Shown here: one piece after another, positions 34,962 to 43,992 of the stretch
Layout: each line of letters begins with the position of its first letter
Position numbering within the stretch: the first letter of the stretch is position 1
Assembly (NCBI RefSeq): GCF_030378165.1
Contig: NZ_CP119766.1
Location: 248,001 to 312,000, forward strand
Reading direction: 5' to 3'
Length of the DNA stretch: 64,000 nt
Source of the DNA: Flavobacterium panacagri
GTDB lineage: Bacteria; Bacteroidota; Bacteroidia; Flavobacteriales; Flavobacteriaceae
Notes under the pieces: model-generated
Told to the model about the DNA's origin: nothing
What the model saw: only the letters and a program-made list of their open reading frames with translations
The model's database searches: none
Program-made: the position numbers and the translations under genes

Positions 34962-34992
34962 CAAATTTACAATGTTTAATTTCTAAAGTCAA
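34962..34992 (-). promoter_or_regulatory. Promoter of the ABC ATPase gene
   Basis: The minus strand reads TTG (34992-34990), 20 bases, then TAAATTTG (34969-34962). The TTG abuts the terminator of the OmpA operon. Confidence 0.6.
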
Positions 34993-34994
34993 AA

Positions 34995-35024
34995 AAAAGC
35001 TGCTTCATTTAAGAAACAGCTTTT
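34995..35024 (-). terminator. Terminator of the OmpA/lipocalin operon
   Basis: AAAAGCTG (34995-35002) pairs with CAGCTTTT (35017-35024), extended by TTC/GAA inside. A-runs and T-runs flank it. Confidence 0.75.
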
Positions 35025-35047
35025 TTTATATTTTATTTTGTCTGAAA

Positions 35048-35743
35048 TTATTTTCCAGCTTCTGCTTTTGCGTCATTTACCATTTTGTCGTTTGCAGTAA
35101 TTGAGAATTCAACACGACGGTTTTGAGCTCTTCCTTCTGGAGTATCATTTGTTGCGATTGGATCTGCAATTCCTAAACCTGAAGTTTTGAAACGGCTAGA
35201 TTTTAATCCTTTTGCCACTAAATAAGCTTGTACTGAAGCTGCCCTTTGTCCAGAAAGTGTTAAGTTATATTCTGGTTTTCCTGTGTTATCAGTGTAACCA
35301 AAAATCTGAATATCAGTATCTCCATATTCATTAAATACTGGAACCAATTTATCTAAATTAGCTTTTGCTGTAGAAGTCAAAGTCGATTTATTAGTATCAA
35401 ATCGAACTGAATTTTCATTCAGAGTCAAGTGAATACCTTCTCCAACTCTTTCTACAGAAGCACCTGGTAAAGCCTGATCGATTTCACGAGCTTGTTTATC
35501 CATTTTGTTACCAATAAGCGCTCCAGTTCCACCACCAACGGCAGCACCAATTGCAGCACCCAAAGCCGCGTTTCCACCTTTACCTAAATTATTTCCTAAA
35601 ACTGCACCAATTACACCTCCAGCCACAGCACCAATTCCGGCACCTTTTTGAGTATTATTGGCATTCTTTACTGAATCACAACTAGTAAAAAAACTAGTTA
35701 ATACCAATAAACTACACAAACCTAAAACAGTTATCTTTCTCAT
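35048..35743 (-). CDS. OmpA-family lipoprotein with glycine-zipper segment
   Basis: This 231-residue protein has a lipoprotein signal (lipobox ending FTSC, C22). Residues about 36-85 are a glycine-zipper stretch (GAGIGAVAGGVIGAVLGNNLG and AALGAAIGAAVGGGTGALIG), able to insert in or pack against membranes. The C-terminal OmpA domain (about 105-220) has the peptidoglycan-binding pattern FGYTDNTG, then LSGQRAASVQAYL, then RAQNRRVEF. It likely links the outer membrane to peptidoglycan. It follows the lipocalin-like lipoprotein gene by 19 bases on the same strand, so they form a two-gene unit. Confidence 0.9.
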   Translation of the reverse strand: MRKITVLGLCSLLVLTSFFTSCDSVKNANNTQKGAGIGAVAGGVIGAVLGNNLGKGGNAALGAAIGAAVGGGTGALIGNKMDKQAREIDQALPGASVERVGEGIHLTLNENSVRFDTNKSTLTSTAKANLDKLVPVFNEYGDTDIQIFGYTDNTGKPEYNLTLSGQRAASVQAYLVAKGLKSSRFKTSGLGIADPIATNDTPEGRAQNRRVEFSITANDKMVNDAKAEAGK

Positions 35744-35762
35744 CTTTTATCTCTTTAAAATA

Positions 35763-36260
35763 TTAATTAGCTCTTTGAAATTGGTATACCACATCTTTTA
35801 CCTGACCACCAACATTGATATTATCAATTAATTGGAATGAACTTTCAGTTACACCGGCAACTTTAAGCAAATAACCATCTCTTACTTTCTTGGCTTTTTC
35901 ACCTGCATCAAGAATTTTAAGAATAAACATTCCTTGGTTATTGATACTCCATACAATTGGTGAAGAAAATCCAGTACAACTTGGCGATGTTAAAGCCATT
36001 GTCCCTTTATTGTTGTTTGAAATAAAACTCCAAGTACTTCCGATAAAACATTTTGAATCTGCAAGATCAAATGAATTTACTTTGATGTAGTCTGAACCTG
36101 GATAAGACACATTGGTAAGCACCCAATTTCCTTTTAACGCTACTTGAGTAGGTCTGTCTAATTTTTTTGAAAGTGTTGTGTCTGTTGAAGACGTTGACGA
36201 AGCTGACTTACACGCGAAAAACATCACGGCAATCAAGCATATAAAAATACCCTTCTTCAT
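35763..36260 (-). CDS. Lipocalin-like lipoprotein
   Basis: From the ATG at 36260 the protein is 165 residues; a TTG nine bases upstream is less likely. The lipobox ends MFFAC (C17). The body has the pattern of the small lipocalin-like family found beside OmpA genes in Bacteroidota: LKGNWVLTNVSYPGSDY, the CFIGSTWSFISNNNKGTMAL block, IVWSINNQGMFILKIL, and a final YQFQRAN strand. The ligand is unknown. A TATATTTG element on the minus strand (36315-36322) fits a promoter for this two-gene unit. Confidence 0.75.
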   Translation of the reverse strand: MKKGIFICLIAVMFFACKSASSTSSTDTTLSKKLDRPTQVALKGNWVLTNVSYPGSDYIKVNSFDLADSKCFIGSTWSFISNNNKGTMALTSPSCTGFSSPIVWSINNQGMFILKILDAGEKAKKVRDGYLLKVAGVTESSFQLIDNINVGGQVKDVVYQFQRAN

Positions 36261-36467
36261 TTTATACAATTTTTTATAGATTAATATTTTGCTTTTTTAA
36301 CAATTATTGTACCACAAATATACGATTCGTAGAGATATTTATCATTCCAGAATCTATTTATTTTCTTTCAAAATTAACACTTCCGACATTTTGTCACCCT
36401 AAAAACAATTGGTATTTTATTTGAAGAAATGAAAATCATCAAGTTAAATCAAAAAATAAATAAAAAT

Positions 36468-38348
36468 ATGACAACAGGTAAAATTAATGTTTCGGTAGAA
36501 AACATCTTTCCCTTAATCAAAAAGTTCTTATACAGTGACCACGAGATCTTTCTTAGAGAGTTAATTTCAAATGGAACTGATGCTACTTTAAAATTAAAAC
36601 ACCTTATCAGTATTGGTGAAGCTAAAGTTGAATACGGAAACCCAATTATTGAGGTTAAAGTTGACAAAGAAGGTAAAAAAATCCACATTATTGACCAAGG
36701 TTTGGGGATGACTGCTGATGAAGTTGAAAAGTACATCAACCAAGTGGCTTTTTCTGGGGCTGAAGAATTCCTAGACAAATACAAAGATTCTGCAAAAGAT
36801 TCTGGAATTATTGGTCACTTTGGTCTTGGTTTCTATTCTGCTTTTATGGTGGCTGAAAAAGTAGAAATTATTACTAAATCATACAAAGACGAACCAGCTG
36901 CACATTGGACTTGCGACGGAAGTCCTGAATTTACTTTAGAGCCAGCTGACAAAACTTCACGTGGTACAGAAATCATTCTTCACATTGCAGAAGATTCTCT
37001 AGAATTTTTAGAAGATTCTAAAATCAGCGGATTATTGAATAAGTATAATAAATTTATGCCTATTCCAATTAAATTCGGAACAAGAACTGAAACACTTCCA
37101 AAACCAGAAGATGCTCCAGAAGATTATGTTAATGAAACTGTTGAAACTGACAATATCATCAACAACCCAAATCCAGCTTGGACAAAACAACCTTCCGAAT
37201 TATCTGATGAAGATTACAAAAACTTCTACAGAGAATTGTATCCAATGCAATTTGAAGATCCGTTATTCCACATTCACTTAAATGTAGATTATCCGTTTAA
37301 CTTAACTGGAATTTTATATTTCCCTAAGTTAGGATCTGATATGCAAATTCAGAAAGACAAAATTCAGCTGTATCAAAACCAAGTTTACGTTACTGATAAC
37401 GTAGAAGGAATTGTTCCTGAATTCTTGACAATGCTAAAAGGTGTTATCGATTCTCCAGATATTCCATTAAACGTTTCTCGTTCTGGTTTACAAGCAGACG
37501 GAGCGGTTAAGAAAATATCAAACTATATTACTCGTAAAGTAGCTGATAAATTGAAAGCTTTATTTAACGAAAACCGTGCTGATTTTGAAGCAAAATGGAA
37601 TGATATTAAAATTGTTCTAGAGTACGGAATGCTTTCTGAAGATAAATTTTACGAAAAAGCAGGTGCATTTGTTTTATACCCAACTGTAGACGATACTTAT
37701 TTCACTTTAGAAGAATTAAAAGAAAAACTAAAAGAAAACCAAACAGACAAAGACGGTAAATTAGTTGTTCTTTACGCTGGAAATAAAGATGCACAGCACT
37801 CTTACATTGAAGCAGCAAAAGATAAAGGATACGAAGTATTGCTTTTAGATTCTCCAATTATCTCACATTTAATTCAGAAAATTGAAAACGATAATAAAGA
37901 TGTAACTTTTGTGCGTGTTGACTCTGATCATATTGATAATTTGATTAAAAAAGACGAAAACACGATATCAAAATTATCTGAAGATGAAAAGGCAACTTTA
38001 AAAACTTCATTAGAAGCTTATATTCCAAAAGCATACAGTGTTCAACTAGAAGCAATGGATTCTCAAGCAGCTCCATTCTTAATCACGCAGCCAGAATTTA
38101 TGCGTAGAATGAAAGAAATGAGCCAGACAGGTGGAGGCATGTTCGGGATGGGTAATATGCCAGAAATGTACAATTTGGTTGTAAATACAAATTCAGACTT
38201 AGCTTCAAGCATCTTAAATACTGAAGATAAAGTACACCAAGAGCATTTAGTAAAACAAGCTTTAGACTTGGCTAAATTATCTCAAAACTTATTAAAAGGT
38301 GAAGCTTTAACTGCTTTCGTAAAAAGAAGTTTTGAAATGATCAAATAA
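36468..38348 (+). CDS. htpG: Molecular chaperone HtpG (Hsp90)
   Basis: This is a dimeric ATP-dependent chaperone. The GHKL ATPase domain shows [24 protein letters not shown], and [13 protein letters not shown]; the middle domain carries [14 protein letters not shown]; a C-terminal dimerisation domain follows with a Met/Gly-rich loop ([17 protein letters not shown]). I chose the ATG at 36468 (626 residues, [16 protein letters not shown]) because HtpG proteins start there; an in-frame ATG 39 bases upstream adds a non-conserved lysine- and asparagine-rich piece. It is a single gene with a terminator. I could not place a promoter. Confidence 0.96.
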   Translation: MTTGKINVSVENIFPLIKKFLYSDHEIFLRELISNGTDATLKLKHLISIGEAKVEYGNPIIEVKVDKEGKKIHIIDQGLGMTADEVEKYINQVAFSGAEEFLDKYKDSAKDSGIIGHFGLGFYSAFMVAEKVEIITKSYKDEPAAHWTCDGSPEFTLEPADKTSRGTEIILHIAEDSLEFLEDSKISGLLNKYNKFMPIPIKFGTRTETLPKPEDAPEDYVNETVETDNIINNPNPAWTKQPSELSDEDYKNFYRELYPMQFEDPLFHIHLNVDYPFNLTGILYFPKLGSDMQIQKDKIQLYQNQVYVTDNVEGIVPEFLTMLKGVIDSPDIPLNVSRSGLQADGAVKKISNYITRKVADKLKALFNENRADFEAKWNDIKIVLEYGMLSEDKFYEKAGAFVLYPTVDDTYFTLEELKEKLKENQTDKDGKLVVLYAGNKDAQHSYIEAAKDKGYEVLLLDSPIISHLIQKIENDNKDVTFVRVDSDHIDNLIKKDENTISKLSEDEKATLKTSLEAYIPKAYSVQLEAMDSQAAPFLITQPEFMRRMKEMSQTGGGMFGMGNMPEMYNLVVNTNSDLASSILNTEDKVHQEHLVKQALDLAKLSQNLLKGEALTAFVKRSFEMIK

Positions 38349-38371
38349 TCATTCCAAAAGAATATTTTTCA

Positions 38372-38406
38372 AAATCCTGCAAATTCAGTTTTGCAGGATT
38401 TTTTTT
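38372..38406 (+). terminator. htpG terminator
   Basis: AAATCCTGCAAA (38372-38383) pairs with TTTGCAGGATTT (38390-38401), followed by T residues to 38406. It lies 24 bases after the stop. Confidence 0.85.
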
Positions 38407-38511
38407 GTTCTTAAAACACCCTTCAAAAAAAGGGGAATTCTCCCCTATCCTCAAAATAGTAGTTTGTATAATTTTGAAAACCAACAAATTAAAATCAAAA
38501 TTCTAGAAATC

Positions 38512-39771
38512 ATGGATAAGAAGAAATTTACAGAAAATGGAACAGTTCTAGCAATTATTAACGATTTAAGAGATAATATTAGAAACAAGAAATTCTCAGA
38601 TATCACAGACAATAATAATAATCAATATGTCGATCTTGTTCAAGAAGGCGGCGGTGTTCTTGGAATTGCCCTAATTGGCTACGTTTATGTTTTAGAAAAA
38701 ATGGGGATCCGCTTTCTAAGTCTGGCCGGAACTTCTGCAGGAAGCATCAATACCATGCTAATGGCAGCCGCAGGAACTTGCGATATCGAGAAATCGGAAT
38801 GGATTCTGGACTGTCTTTGCAATAAAAACTTATATGATTTTGTTGATGGAGATCGCGACGCTCGTCAGTTTATCGATGCATTGCTGAGTGATGCTGGAAA
38901 TTTAAAATTGATTATGAGAGGCGTTCAGGTTGTAGATAATTTTAAAGATGATTTAGGACTGAATCCAGGAAATAATTTCCACCAATGGATGACTAATTTA
39001 CTTTCGCAGAAAGGAATAAAAAATTACGGCGATCTAAAAGCTTTAAGAAAAAAAGGTGTTTCAGACAAAAACAAATTATTTAGAATAAACGATCAGGGGC
39101 AAAAAGAAGAATATAAACGAGAAGACCATTGGAGCGAAATGGCCATTATTGCAGCAGATATTACAACCGAAAGTAAAATCGTTTTTCCAAAAATGGTCGA
39201 TTTATTTTACTCTAATCCAGATGTTCAAAATCCAGCCGATTTTGTTAGGGCTTCTATGTCGATTCCATTATTTTTTACCCCCTTCAAAATCAAAAATATT
39301 CCTGGTGGAGTAGATTCTTGGAACAGATGGAATGAAGCAACCTGCCTTAGAACCTCAGTCCCATCCGAAGTTATGTTTATGGATGGCGGCATTATCTCCA
39401 ACTTCCCCATCGATATTTTTCATGAAAATCTAAACGTTCCCGCATCACCTACTTTCGGAATTAAATTAGGTTATGATAAAAACGAAATCAATACAAATGA
39501 AAAATTCTCCAATTTAATCAGTTCAATGTTTGATACGGCAAGATATGGTTATGATGCCGAATTTTTAAGAAAAAATCCCGATTTTAAACACTTGATCGGT
39601 TATATCGACACCGGAACACACAACTGGCTTAATTTTAATCTGACCGAAGATGCTAAAATTGATTTATTTATCCGCGGAGCACAAAACGCCGCCGATTTTT
39701 TAAACCGCTTTAATTGGGAAGAATATAAGAAAATCCGTAAGGCTAAAAGCGATTATTACAAGTCGGTCTAA
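38512..39771 (+). CDS. Patatin-like phospholipase
   Basis: From the ATG at 38512 the protein is 419 residues; a TTG 48 bases upstream overlaps the probable -7 box (TAATTTTG, 38469-38476) and is rejected. The patatin signatures are present: oxyanion loop [11 protein letters not shown], nucleophile elbow AGTSAGS (S75 in this numbering), and the aspartate of the dyad in [11 protein letters not shown]. No signal peptide or barrel domain is present, so it is a cytoplasmic or peripheral acyl hydrolase and not the Omp85-linked patatin. The lipid substrate is unknown. It is a single gene with a terminator. Confidence 0.92.
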   Translation: MDKKKFTENGTVLAIINDLRDNIRNKKFSDITDNNNNQYVDLVQEGGGVLGIALIGYVYVLEKMGIRFLSLAGTSAGSINTMLMAAAGTCDIEKSEWILDCLCNKNLYDFVDGDRDARQFIDALLSDAGNLKLIMRGVQVVDNFKDDLGLNPGNNFHQWMTNLLSQKGIKNYGDLKALRKKGVSDKNKLFRINDQGQKEEYKREDHWSEMAIIAADITTESKIVFPKMVDLFYSNPDVQNPADFVRASMSIPLFFTPFKIKNIPGGVDSWNRWNEATCLRTSVPSEVMFMDGGIISNFPIDIFHENLNVPASPTFGIKLGYDKNEINTNEKFSNLISSMFDTARYGYDAEFLRKNPDFKHLIGYIDTGTHNWLNFNLTEDAKIDLFIRGAQNAADFLNRFNWEEYKKIRKAKSDYYKSV

Positions 39772-39838
39772 GATTTTCAACAATAAAACAACATTTTATA
39801 CGTTGCTCATACTTTTTTCTTCAAAAAGACGTTATAAT

Positions 39839-39868
39839 ATCCTGTAATGAATACTTACAGGATTTTTT
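39839..39868 (+). terminator. Terminator after the patatin gene
   Basis: ATCCTGTAA (39839-39847) pairs with TTACAGGAT (39855-39863), loop TGAATAC, followed by TTTTT. A TAAATTTG -7 candidate for the next gene follows at 39891-39898. Confidence 0.75.
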
Positions 39869-39936
39869 ATTAAGCTTCATTTTTTTTCGCTAAATTTGAT
39901 TGCCTTTTTATCTAACACCAAACATAAAAAACCATT

Positions 39937-40764
39937 ATGAAAAAAATCACTATATTACTAATAACCATCTGTATAGGTTCTCTTCTCTTTGTTTCCTGCT
40001 CAAACGACAGTAACGAAGGAACAGCTTCAGCAGACCTTACAAATATTGGTGCATCGATCGCAATTGACACTTCTAACGAAATGGATCTTAACACTGGTTT
40101 AGCTGTTGCAACATCAACCGCTACAGCAAAAACAACAGAAACTGTTGTTGGAATCTGCGCTTCAATTACAATAACAACTCCAAACGGCGGAGAATATCCC
40201 AAAGTGATTTTAATAGATTTCGGGACTGGATGCAAAGATGACAACAACCTTACAAGAAAAGGAAAACTTGAAGTAACCCTTACTGGAGCACTTACTACAA
40301 CTGGAAGCAAAATGACAATTAAAAGAGTAGATTATTCTATTAATAACATCAAATTAGAAGGTACTATTGAACACACAAACACTACTACCGTAACAACAGT
40401 ACCACAATGGACACGAAAAGTAACAAACGGAAAACTAACGGACTTACAAGGTGGCGTTTATACTAATTCTGGAACTTATACAACAAAACAAACTGCTGGA
40501 ATTGATACTCCTTACGTATTGTCCGATGATATTTACGAAGTAACCGAAGGCACACACACGGTAACAACATCAAACGGCACAACCCTTACTCTGACAGTTA
40601 AAGAACCTCTGATAAAAAAATACTCTTGTACTTTTATCTCTAAAGGTCAGTTAAAAATTCAAGGAGGTATTTTAAACGGCGTAGTGGATTACGGAAACAA
40701 TGACTGCGACGCCCTTTACACTTATACTCATGAAAACGGTGCTTCATTCAATTTATCAATGTAA
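39937..40764 (+). CDS. Lipoprotein of unknown function
   Basis: This 275-residue protein has a lipobox ending LFVSC (C21) followed by SNDSNEG, which matches the CS-acidic surface-export type of flavobacterial lipoprotein. It is rich in threonine and serine and appears entirely beta-stranded, with repeated TVTT and NGTTLTLTV segments. Four later cysteines (GICASIT, GTGCKDD, YSCTF, NDCDALYTY) could pair in the periplasm or outside. I do not recognise a named domain. The two neighbouring genes are transcribed separately, each followed by a terminator. Confidence 0.7.
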   Translation: MKKITILLITICIGSLLFVSCSNDSNEGTASADLTNIGASIAIDTSNEMDLNTGLAVATSTATAKTTETVVGICASITITTPNGGEYPKVILIDFGTGCKDDNNLTRKGKLEVTLTGALTTTGSKMTIKRVDYSINNIKLEGTIEHTNTTTVTTVPQWTRKVTNGKLTDLQGGVYTNSGTYTTKQTAGIDTPYVLSDDIYEVTEGTHTVTTSNGTTLTLTVKEPLIKKYSCTFISKGQLKIQGGILNGVVDYGNNDCDALYTYTHENGASFNLSM

Positions 40765-40786
40765 AACCTTTTCACACTATATTTTA

Positions 40787-40826
40787 AAATCCCAATTTAG
40801 AAATAGATTGGGATTTATTTTTTTTA
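40787..40826 (+). terminator. Terminator after the 39937 lipoprotein gene
   Basis: AAATCCCAAT (40787-40796) pairs with ATTGGGATTT (40807-40816), followed by ATTTTTTTT. Confidence 0.82.
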
Positions 40827-40899
40827 TAAAAATAAAACTTGCAGCACTTTACATTTAAACTATTTTCTTTATTTTGCACCCAAATCTAATAAACCACCA

Positions 40900-41634
40900 A
40901 TGAAAAAAACATTAATTGCTTTTGTTACGCTTGCCCTGCTGGCATCATGCAGCAAAAAAGAAACTACTGGTAATGTACATATTACTGGAAACGTTAAAGG
41001 ATTAAAAAAAGGAACGTTATATATCCAGAAAATTGTCGACACTGCACTGGTTGCAATTGACAGTATTAAAATAGATGGAAATTCGGCCTTTGAAAGCAAT
41101 ATCACATTAGATTCTCCACAAGTATTATATTTATTCTTAGACCGTGGTGTTACGAATTCGTTAGACAATAACATCTTGTTTTTCGCAGAACCAGGAAATA
41201 TCAACATCGATACTAATTTAGACCATTACATTTCTGATGCTAAAATTACTGGTTCAAAAAACCAAGAATTATATGAGCAATATGCAAAAATAAACAGCCG
41301 TTTTAATGATGAAAATCTTTCTTTGGTAGAACCACGTTTTAGAGCGTTAAAAAGACAAGATCAAAAGGCAGTAGACAGTATTACTAAATTGCAAGAATCT
41401 AACATCAAAAGAAGATACTTATATGCAACAAATTTTGCTCTAAACAACAAAGACCATGAAGTTGCTCCCTATATTGCGTTAGCAGAGATCTATGATATTA
41501 ATTTAAAGTTTTTAGACACAATTCAGAAATCAATGACTCCGAAAGTAGCTCAGTCTTTCTATGGAAAGAAATTAACGAAATATGTTAATGACCTAAAAAA
41601 AGAAGAACAAACACAAACACCAAAAGCAGAATAA
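40900..41634 (+). CDS. DUF4369-domain lipoprotein
   Basis: This 244-residue protein has a lipobox ending LLASC (C17). The N-terminal half matches the DUF4369 pattern (VHITGNVKGLKKGTLYIQKI, LVAIDSIKIDGNSAFESNI, LFFAEPGNINIDTNL), a beta-sandwich usually found before a thioredoxin domain in Bacteroidota. Here the thioredoxin domain is absent: there is no CxxC, and the C-terminal half is a charged alpha-helical region ending KKEEQTQTPKAE. It may act as a surface or periplasmic partner of another protein. No enzyme activity can be assigned. Confidence 0.82.
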   Translation: MKKTLIAFVTLALLASCSKKETTGNVHITGNVKGLKKGTLYIQKIVDTALVAIDSIKIDGNSAFESNITLDSPQVLYLFLDRGVTNSLDNNILFFAEPGNINIDTNLDHYISDAKITGSKNQELYEQYAKINSRFNDENLSLVEPRFRALKRQDQKAVDSITKLQESNIKRRYLYATNFALNNKDHEVAPYIALAEIYDINLKFLDTIQKSMTPKVAQSFYGKKLTKYVNDLKKEEQTQTPKAE

Positions 41635-41660
41635 TTCTTTTTTAAGAACTCTATAAAAAA

Positions 41661-41688
41661 ATGCCCTGAAAATTTCAGGGCATTTTTT
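41661..41688. terminator. Convergent terminator
   Basis: ATGCCCTGAA (41661-41670) and TTCAGGGCAT (41674-41683) form the stem, flanked by an A-run and a T-run. It serves the DUF4369 gene and the minus-strand DUF5362-like gene. Confidence 0.85.
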
Positions 41689-41713
41689 ATTTATAATTAT
41701 CGCTTTTAATCGA

Positions 41714-42172
41714 CTATCTTGCCATTAAGCCTCCAAGAACTGCAAAGGCAAAGAAAAGCGCGTAAATCGCCAATAAAACCACCATAAGAATTCCAATAAA
41801 CTTATAATGCGATTTTAAATAACCAAACGAAGATGTTAAAGCTTCTGAATCATTATCTCTAAAAGCTTTTTTCGCGTTTGAACTGAATTTAAACAAATAA
41901 TAAACGGGAAAAAAGTAAAAAGCTGCCATTAAAAAATAAACAGCCCCCATTGCCGCCCCAAAAGAACCTCCATAAGCTCCCATTCCTGGCATCGTACTTC
42001 CCATTGCTGAAAAAATGGCACCTGCAAAAACTGCAATAATAAGTAAAAGTCCGATTCCGATAAAACCAAGAATAGACAAAAAATAAGCCCACTTAGCTGT
42101 TTCTTTAATAAAATCTTTTGCTGTGATATCCAGCTGTAATTCAAATTTCTCAAATACAGAAGTTTCTTCCAT
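41714..42172 (-). CDS. DUF5362-like small membrane protein
   Basis: This 152-residue protein has three or four membrane helices (WAYFLSILGFIGIGLLLIIAV, a Gly/Met-rich segment around MGSTMPGMGAYGG, AVYFLMAAFYFFPVYYLF, and FIGILMVVLLAIYALFFAFAV). An amphipathic stretch with KFSSNAKKAFRDNDSEALTSSFGYLKSHYK precedes the last helix. It agrees with my memory of DUF5362, an uncharacterised inner-membrane family. No enzymatic motif is seen. It is a single gene. Confidence 0.7.
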   Translation of the reverse strand: MEETSVFEKFELQLDITAKDFIKETAKWAYFLSILGFIGIGLLLIIAVFAGAIFSAMGSTMPGMGAYGGSFGAAMGAVYFLMAAFYFFPVYYLFKFSSNAKKAFRDNDSEALTSSFGYLKSHYKFIGILMVVLLAIYALFFAFAVLGGLMAR

Positions 42173-42286
42173 TAGTCATAGAGTTTATAGGTTATCTAAC
42201 AAACATAGGAAAAATATTCTTAAATTAAAATCCAAATTAAAAAAATCCAAACTCCAACCCGAAACCTAAAACTTGAGTTTTGCGCA

Positions 42287-42320
42287 AAAAAAAACCACTC
42301 ACTAAGTGAATGGTTTTTTT
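42287..42320 (-). terminator. Terminator of the first tRNA-Thr gene
   Basis: AAACCACTCAC (42292-42302) pairs with GTGAATGGTTT (42306-42316) with one mismatch. A run of A on the plus strand gives the U-run. It lies directly after the tRNA 3' end. Confidence 0.8.
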
Positions 42321-42321
42321 G

Positions 42322-42395
42322 AGCCGATAGAGGGACTCGAACCCACGACCTGCTGATTACAAATCAGCTGCTCTAGCCAGCTGAGCTACATCGGC
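42322..42395 (-). tRNA. tRNA-Thr (anticodon UGU), copy 1
   Basis: The minus strand gives a 74-nt cloverleaf. The acceptor stem pairs GCCGATG with TATCGGC, the D arm is AGCTCAGCTGGCTAGAGC, the anticodon stem-loop CTGAT-TTGTAAT-ATCAG carries TGT, and the T arm contains GGGTTCGAACCCC. The 3' CCA is not encoded. It is identical to the copy at 42505-42578. Confidence 0.97.
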
Positions 42396-42409
42396 CTATT
42401 TTGCGAGTG

Positions 42410-42439
42410 CAAAGATAAAAATGTTTTTTAATATTCCAA
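42410..42439 (-). promoter_or_regulatory. Promoter of tRNA-Thr copy 1
   Basis: The minus strand reads TTG (42439-42437), 19 bases, then TATCTTTG (42417-42410), 15 bases before the tRNA 5' end. It is an excellent match to TTG-N19-TAnnTTTG. Confidence 0.75.
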
Positions 42440-42468
42440 AAAAAATTTCACACTGCCCTCTATAATTA

Positions 42469-42497
42469 AAAAAACCATCACATTTCTGTGATGGTTT
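42469..42497 (-). terminator. Terminator of the second tRNA-Thr gene
   Basis: AAACCATCACA (42472-42482) and TGTGATGGTTT (42487-42497) form a perfect 11-bp stem with the loop TTTC, lying between the two tRNA genes. A-residues to the left supply the U-run. Confidence 0.85.
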
Positions 42498-42504
42498 CCG
42501 TTTG

Positions 42505-42578
42505 AGCCGATAGAGGGACTCGAACCCACGACCTGCTGATTACAAATCAGCTGCTCTAGCCAGCTGAGCTACATCGGC
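42505..42578 (-). tRNA. tRNA-Thr (anticodon UGU), copy 2
   Basis: A 74-nt cloverleaf identical in every base to copy 1, 183 bases away. It is transcribed first on the minus strand, and has its own promoter and terminator. Confidence 0.97.
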
Positions 42579-42591
42579 CTCATTACGGGTG

Positions 42592-42621
42592 CAAATATAA
42601 AGCGGTTTTTCAATTTCCCAA
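42592..42621 (-). promoter_or_regulatory. Promoter of tRNA-Thr copy 2
   Basis: The minus strand reads TTG (42621-42619), 19 bases, then TATATTTG (42599-42592), 14 bases before the tRNA 5' end. The layout matches copy 1, but the bases between differ. Confidence 0.75.
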
Positions 42622-42654
42622 AATAATTTTGCACTTTTTTACACTTTTTTTTGC

Positions 42655-42921
42655 TTATAGTGCGTTGATTTTTTCAACCAATTGATTAGCAGTTTGTTCT
42701 AATTCAATATTGATTTGCTTGAAATGTGCTTTTTTATTTTCAACGTTCTTTGCGTTCACTTTTGTAATCAAAGTATCGAATGCAGCAATAGCTTCATCGA
42801 TCAAAGCATTCGTTTCTGGAGTTGGATTTCCTGTTGTTGACATCTCGAACAAGTAAACTGCCTCAATAATATCTCCTAATACGAAGTTGATGTCTTTCTT
42901 TAAATTTTTAACGTTTGCCAT
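42655..42921 (-). CDS. Small helical protein of unknown function
   Basis: This 88-residue soluble protein is predicted to be nearly all helix: MANVKNLKKDINFVLGDIIEAVYLFE, a short Thr/Pro/Asn break, then two further amphipathic helices ending EQTANQLVEKINAL. It has no cysteines and no export signal. I recognise no family beyond a general likeness to conserved flavobacterial hypothetical proteins. A TACTTTTG element at 42950-42957 on the minus strand, 29 bases before the ATG, is a likely promoter, so it is not simply co-transcribed with manA upstream. Confidence 0.65.
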   Translation of the reverse strand: MANVKNLKKDINFVLGDIIEAVYLFEMSTTGNPTPETNALIDEAIAAFDTLITKVNAKNVENKKAHFKQINIELEQTANQLVEKINAL

Positions 42922-42979
42922 TTTTATTTATAATTTTAATTTGCGTTTGCAAAAGTACATATTATCTTTAAAATATGTG

Positions 42980-43948
42980 TTAAGAAATGTAAATTTCTAA
43001 AATTGAAGCATTTCCAGTCAAACTAAATGCATTAATCGCAGCTGGAACCAAAACGGTATCTCCTTTTTTATACGAATTTTTAAATCCGTTAGATTCAATT
43101 TCAAAATTACCTTCAATACACATATACACTGTAAAAGTTTCTCCAGTTTTAGAAACTTCCAATTTATTTTCTAATGGAAGGAAATTAGTTGTAAAATAAG
43201 GGCAATCTACGACTGTATTTGAAGTATTGACTTTAGATTCGTATTTCTTCTGTGTATCAACTTTATTATAGTTTATAGCATCAAGTGCTAAATCTACGTG
43301 TAACTCTCTTTTATTTCCCTGAGCATCTACACGGTCAAAATCGTATAATCTATACGTAATATCAGAAGTCTGCTGAATTTCGGCAACAACCAAACCAGCT
43401 CCAATTGCATGGACTGTTCCTGTTTCTAAAAAGAACACATCTCCAGATTTTGCTTTCACATCATCTAAGATCGAAACCAAAGTATTATCATTTAAGTGTT
43501 TTAAATATTCTTCTTTGCTTGAATCTTCTTTAAAACCAACAATAATTCTTGCATCTGCATCTGCCTGCATTACGTACCACATTTCAGTTTTACCAAATGA
43601 ATTGTGACGTTCTTTTGCTAATTTATCGTTTGGGTGAACTTGAATCGAAAGATCTTCTCTAGCATCAAGATATTTGAAAAGTAATGGAAACTGTTTCCCA
43701 AAACGCTCATAAACTTTAGTTCCTAAAACGGCGTCTGGAGCTTCATCAATAAGATCCATTAAAGATTTTCCTTTTAGAACTCCGTTTGCTACCACACTTA
43801 CATCTCCTTCTACAGTAGATAATTCCCAGCTTTCGCCAGTAATTTTAGAAACGATTGGTTTGTTCAGAATTGTTTTTAGTTTTTCTCCTCCCCAGATTCT
43901 TTCTTTCAAAATCGGTTCAAATTGCAAAGGGTATAAATTTTGACTCAT
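42980..43948 (-). CDS. manA: Mannose-6-phosphate isomerase, class I
   Basis: This 322-residue cupin metalloenzyme interconverts mannose 6-phosphate and fructose 6-phosphate, feeding GDP-mannose and glycan synthesis. The zinc-site block is LSIQVHPNDKLAKERH (Q103, H105) with GKTEMWYVM (E122) and a further histidine in GTVHAIGAG. The length suits the short bacterial type I enzymes. It follows bcp by 44 bases on the minus strand and may be the end of the idi-queD-bcp run. Confidence 0.93.
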   Translation of the reverse strand: MSQNLYPLQFEPILKERIWGGEKLKTILNKPIVSKITGESWELSTVEGDVSVVANGVLKGKSLMDLIDEAPDAVLGTKVYERFGKQFPLLFKYLDAREDLSIQVHPNDKLAKERHNSFGKTEMWYVMQADADARIIVGFKEDSSKEEYLKHLNDNTLVSILDDVKAKSGDVFFLETGTVHAIGAGLVVAEIQQTSDITYRLYDFDRVDAQGNKRELHVDLALDAINYNKVDTQKKYESKVNTSNTVVDCPYFTTNFLPLENKLEVSKTGETFTVYMCIEGNFEIESNGFKNSYKKGDTVLVPAAINAFSLTGNASILEIYIS

Positions 43949-43992
43949 GTTTTAGGCTAATATATTTGTTTAATTAATTATGTTGTGGTCTT

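Noticed and set aside
36429..36467. Upstream ATG for htpG
   Set aside because: The extra 13 residues are Lys/Asn/Ile-rich and not conserved in the family; [14 protein letters not shown] is the usual HtpG start.
39912..40310. 132-codon minus-strand frame with hydrophobic residues
   Set aside because: It lies opposite the lipoprotein gene at 39937, whose signal peptide, lipobox and terminator are clear. The antisense frame is a by-product of its Thr/Ala composition.
41889..42153. Two overlapping minus-strand frames inside the DUF5362-like gene
   Set aside because: They are other frames of the same strand in a membrane-protein gene. Their hydrophobicity comes from T-rich codons and they have no start region of their own.
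42287..42621. Integration site of a mobile element at the tandem tRNA genes
   Set aside because: No integrase, no partial tRNA copy and no change in gene style is seen on either side.
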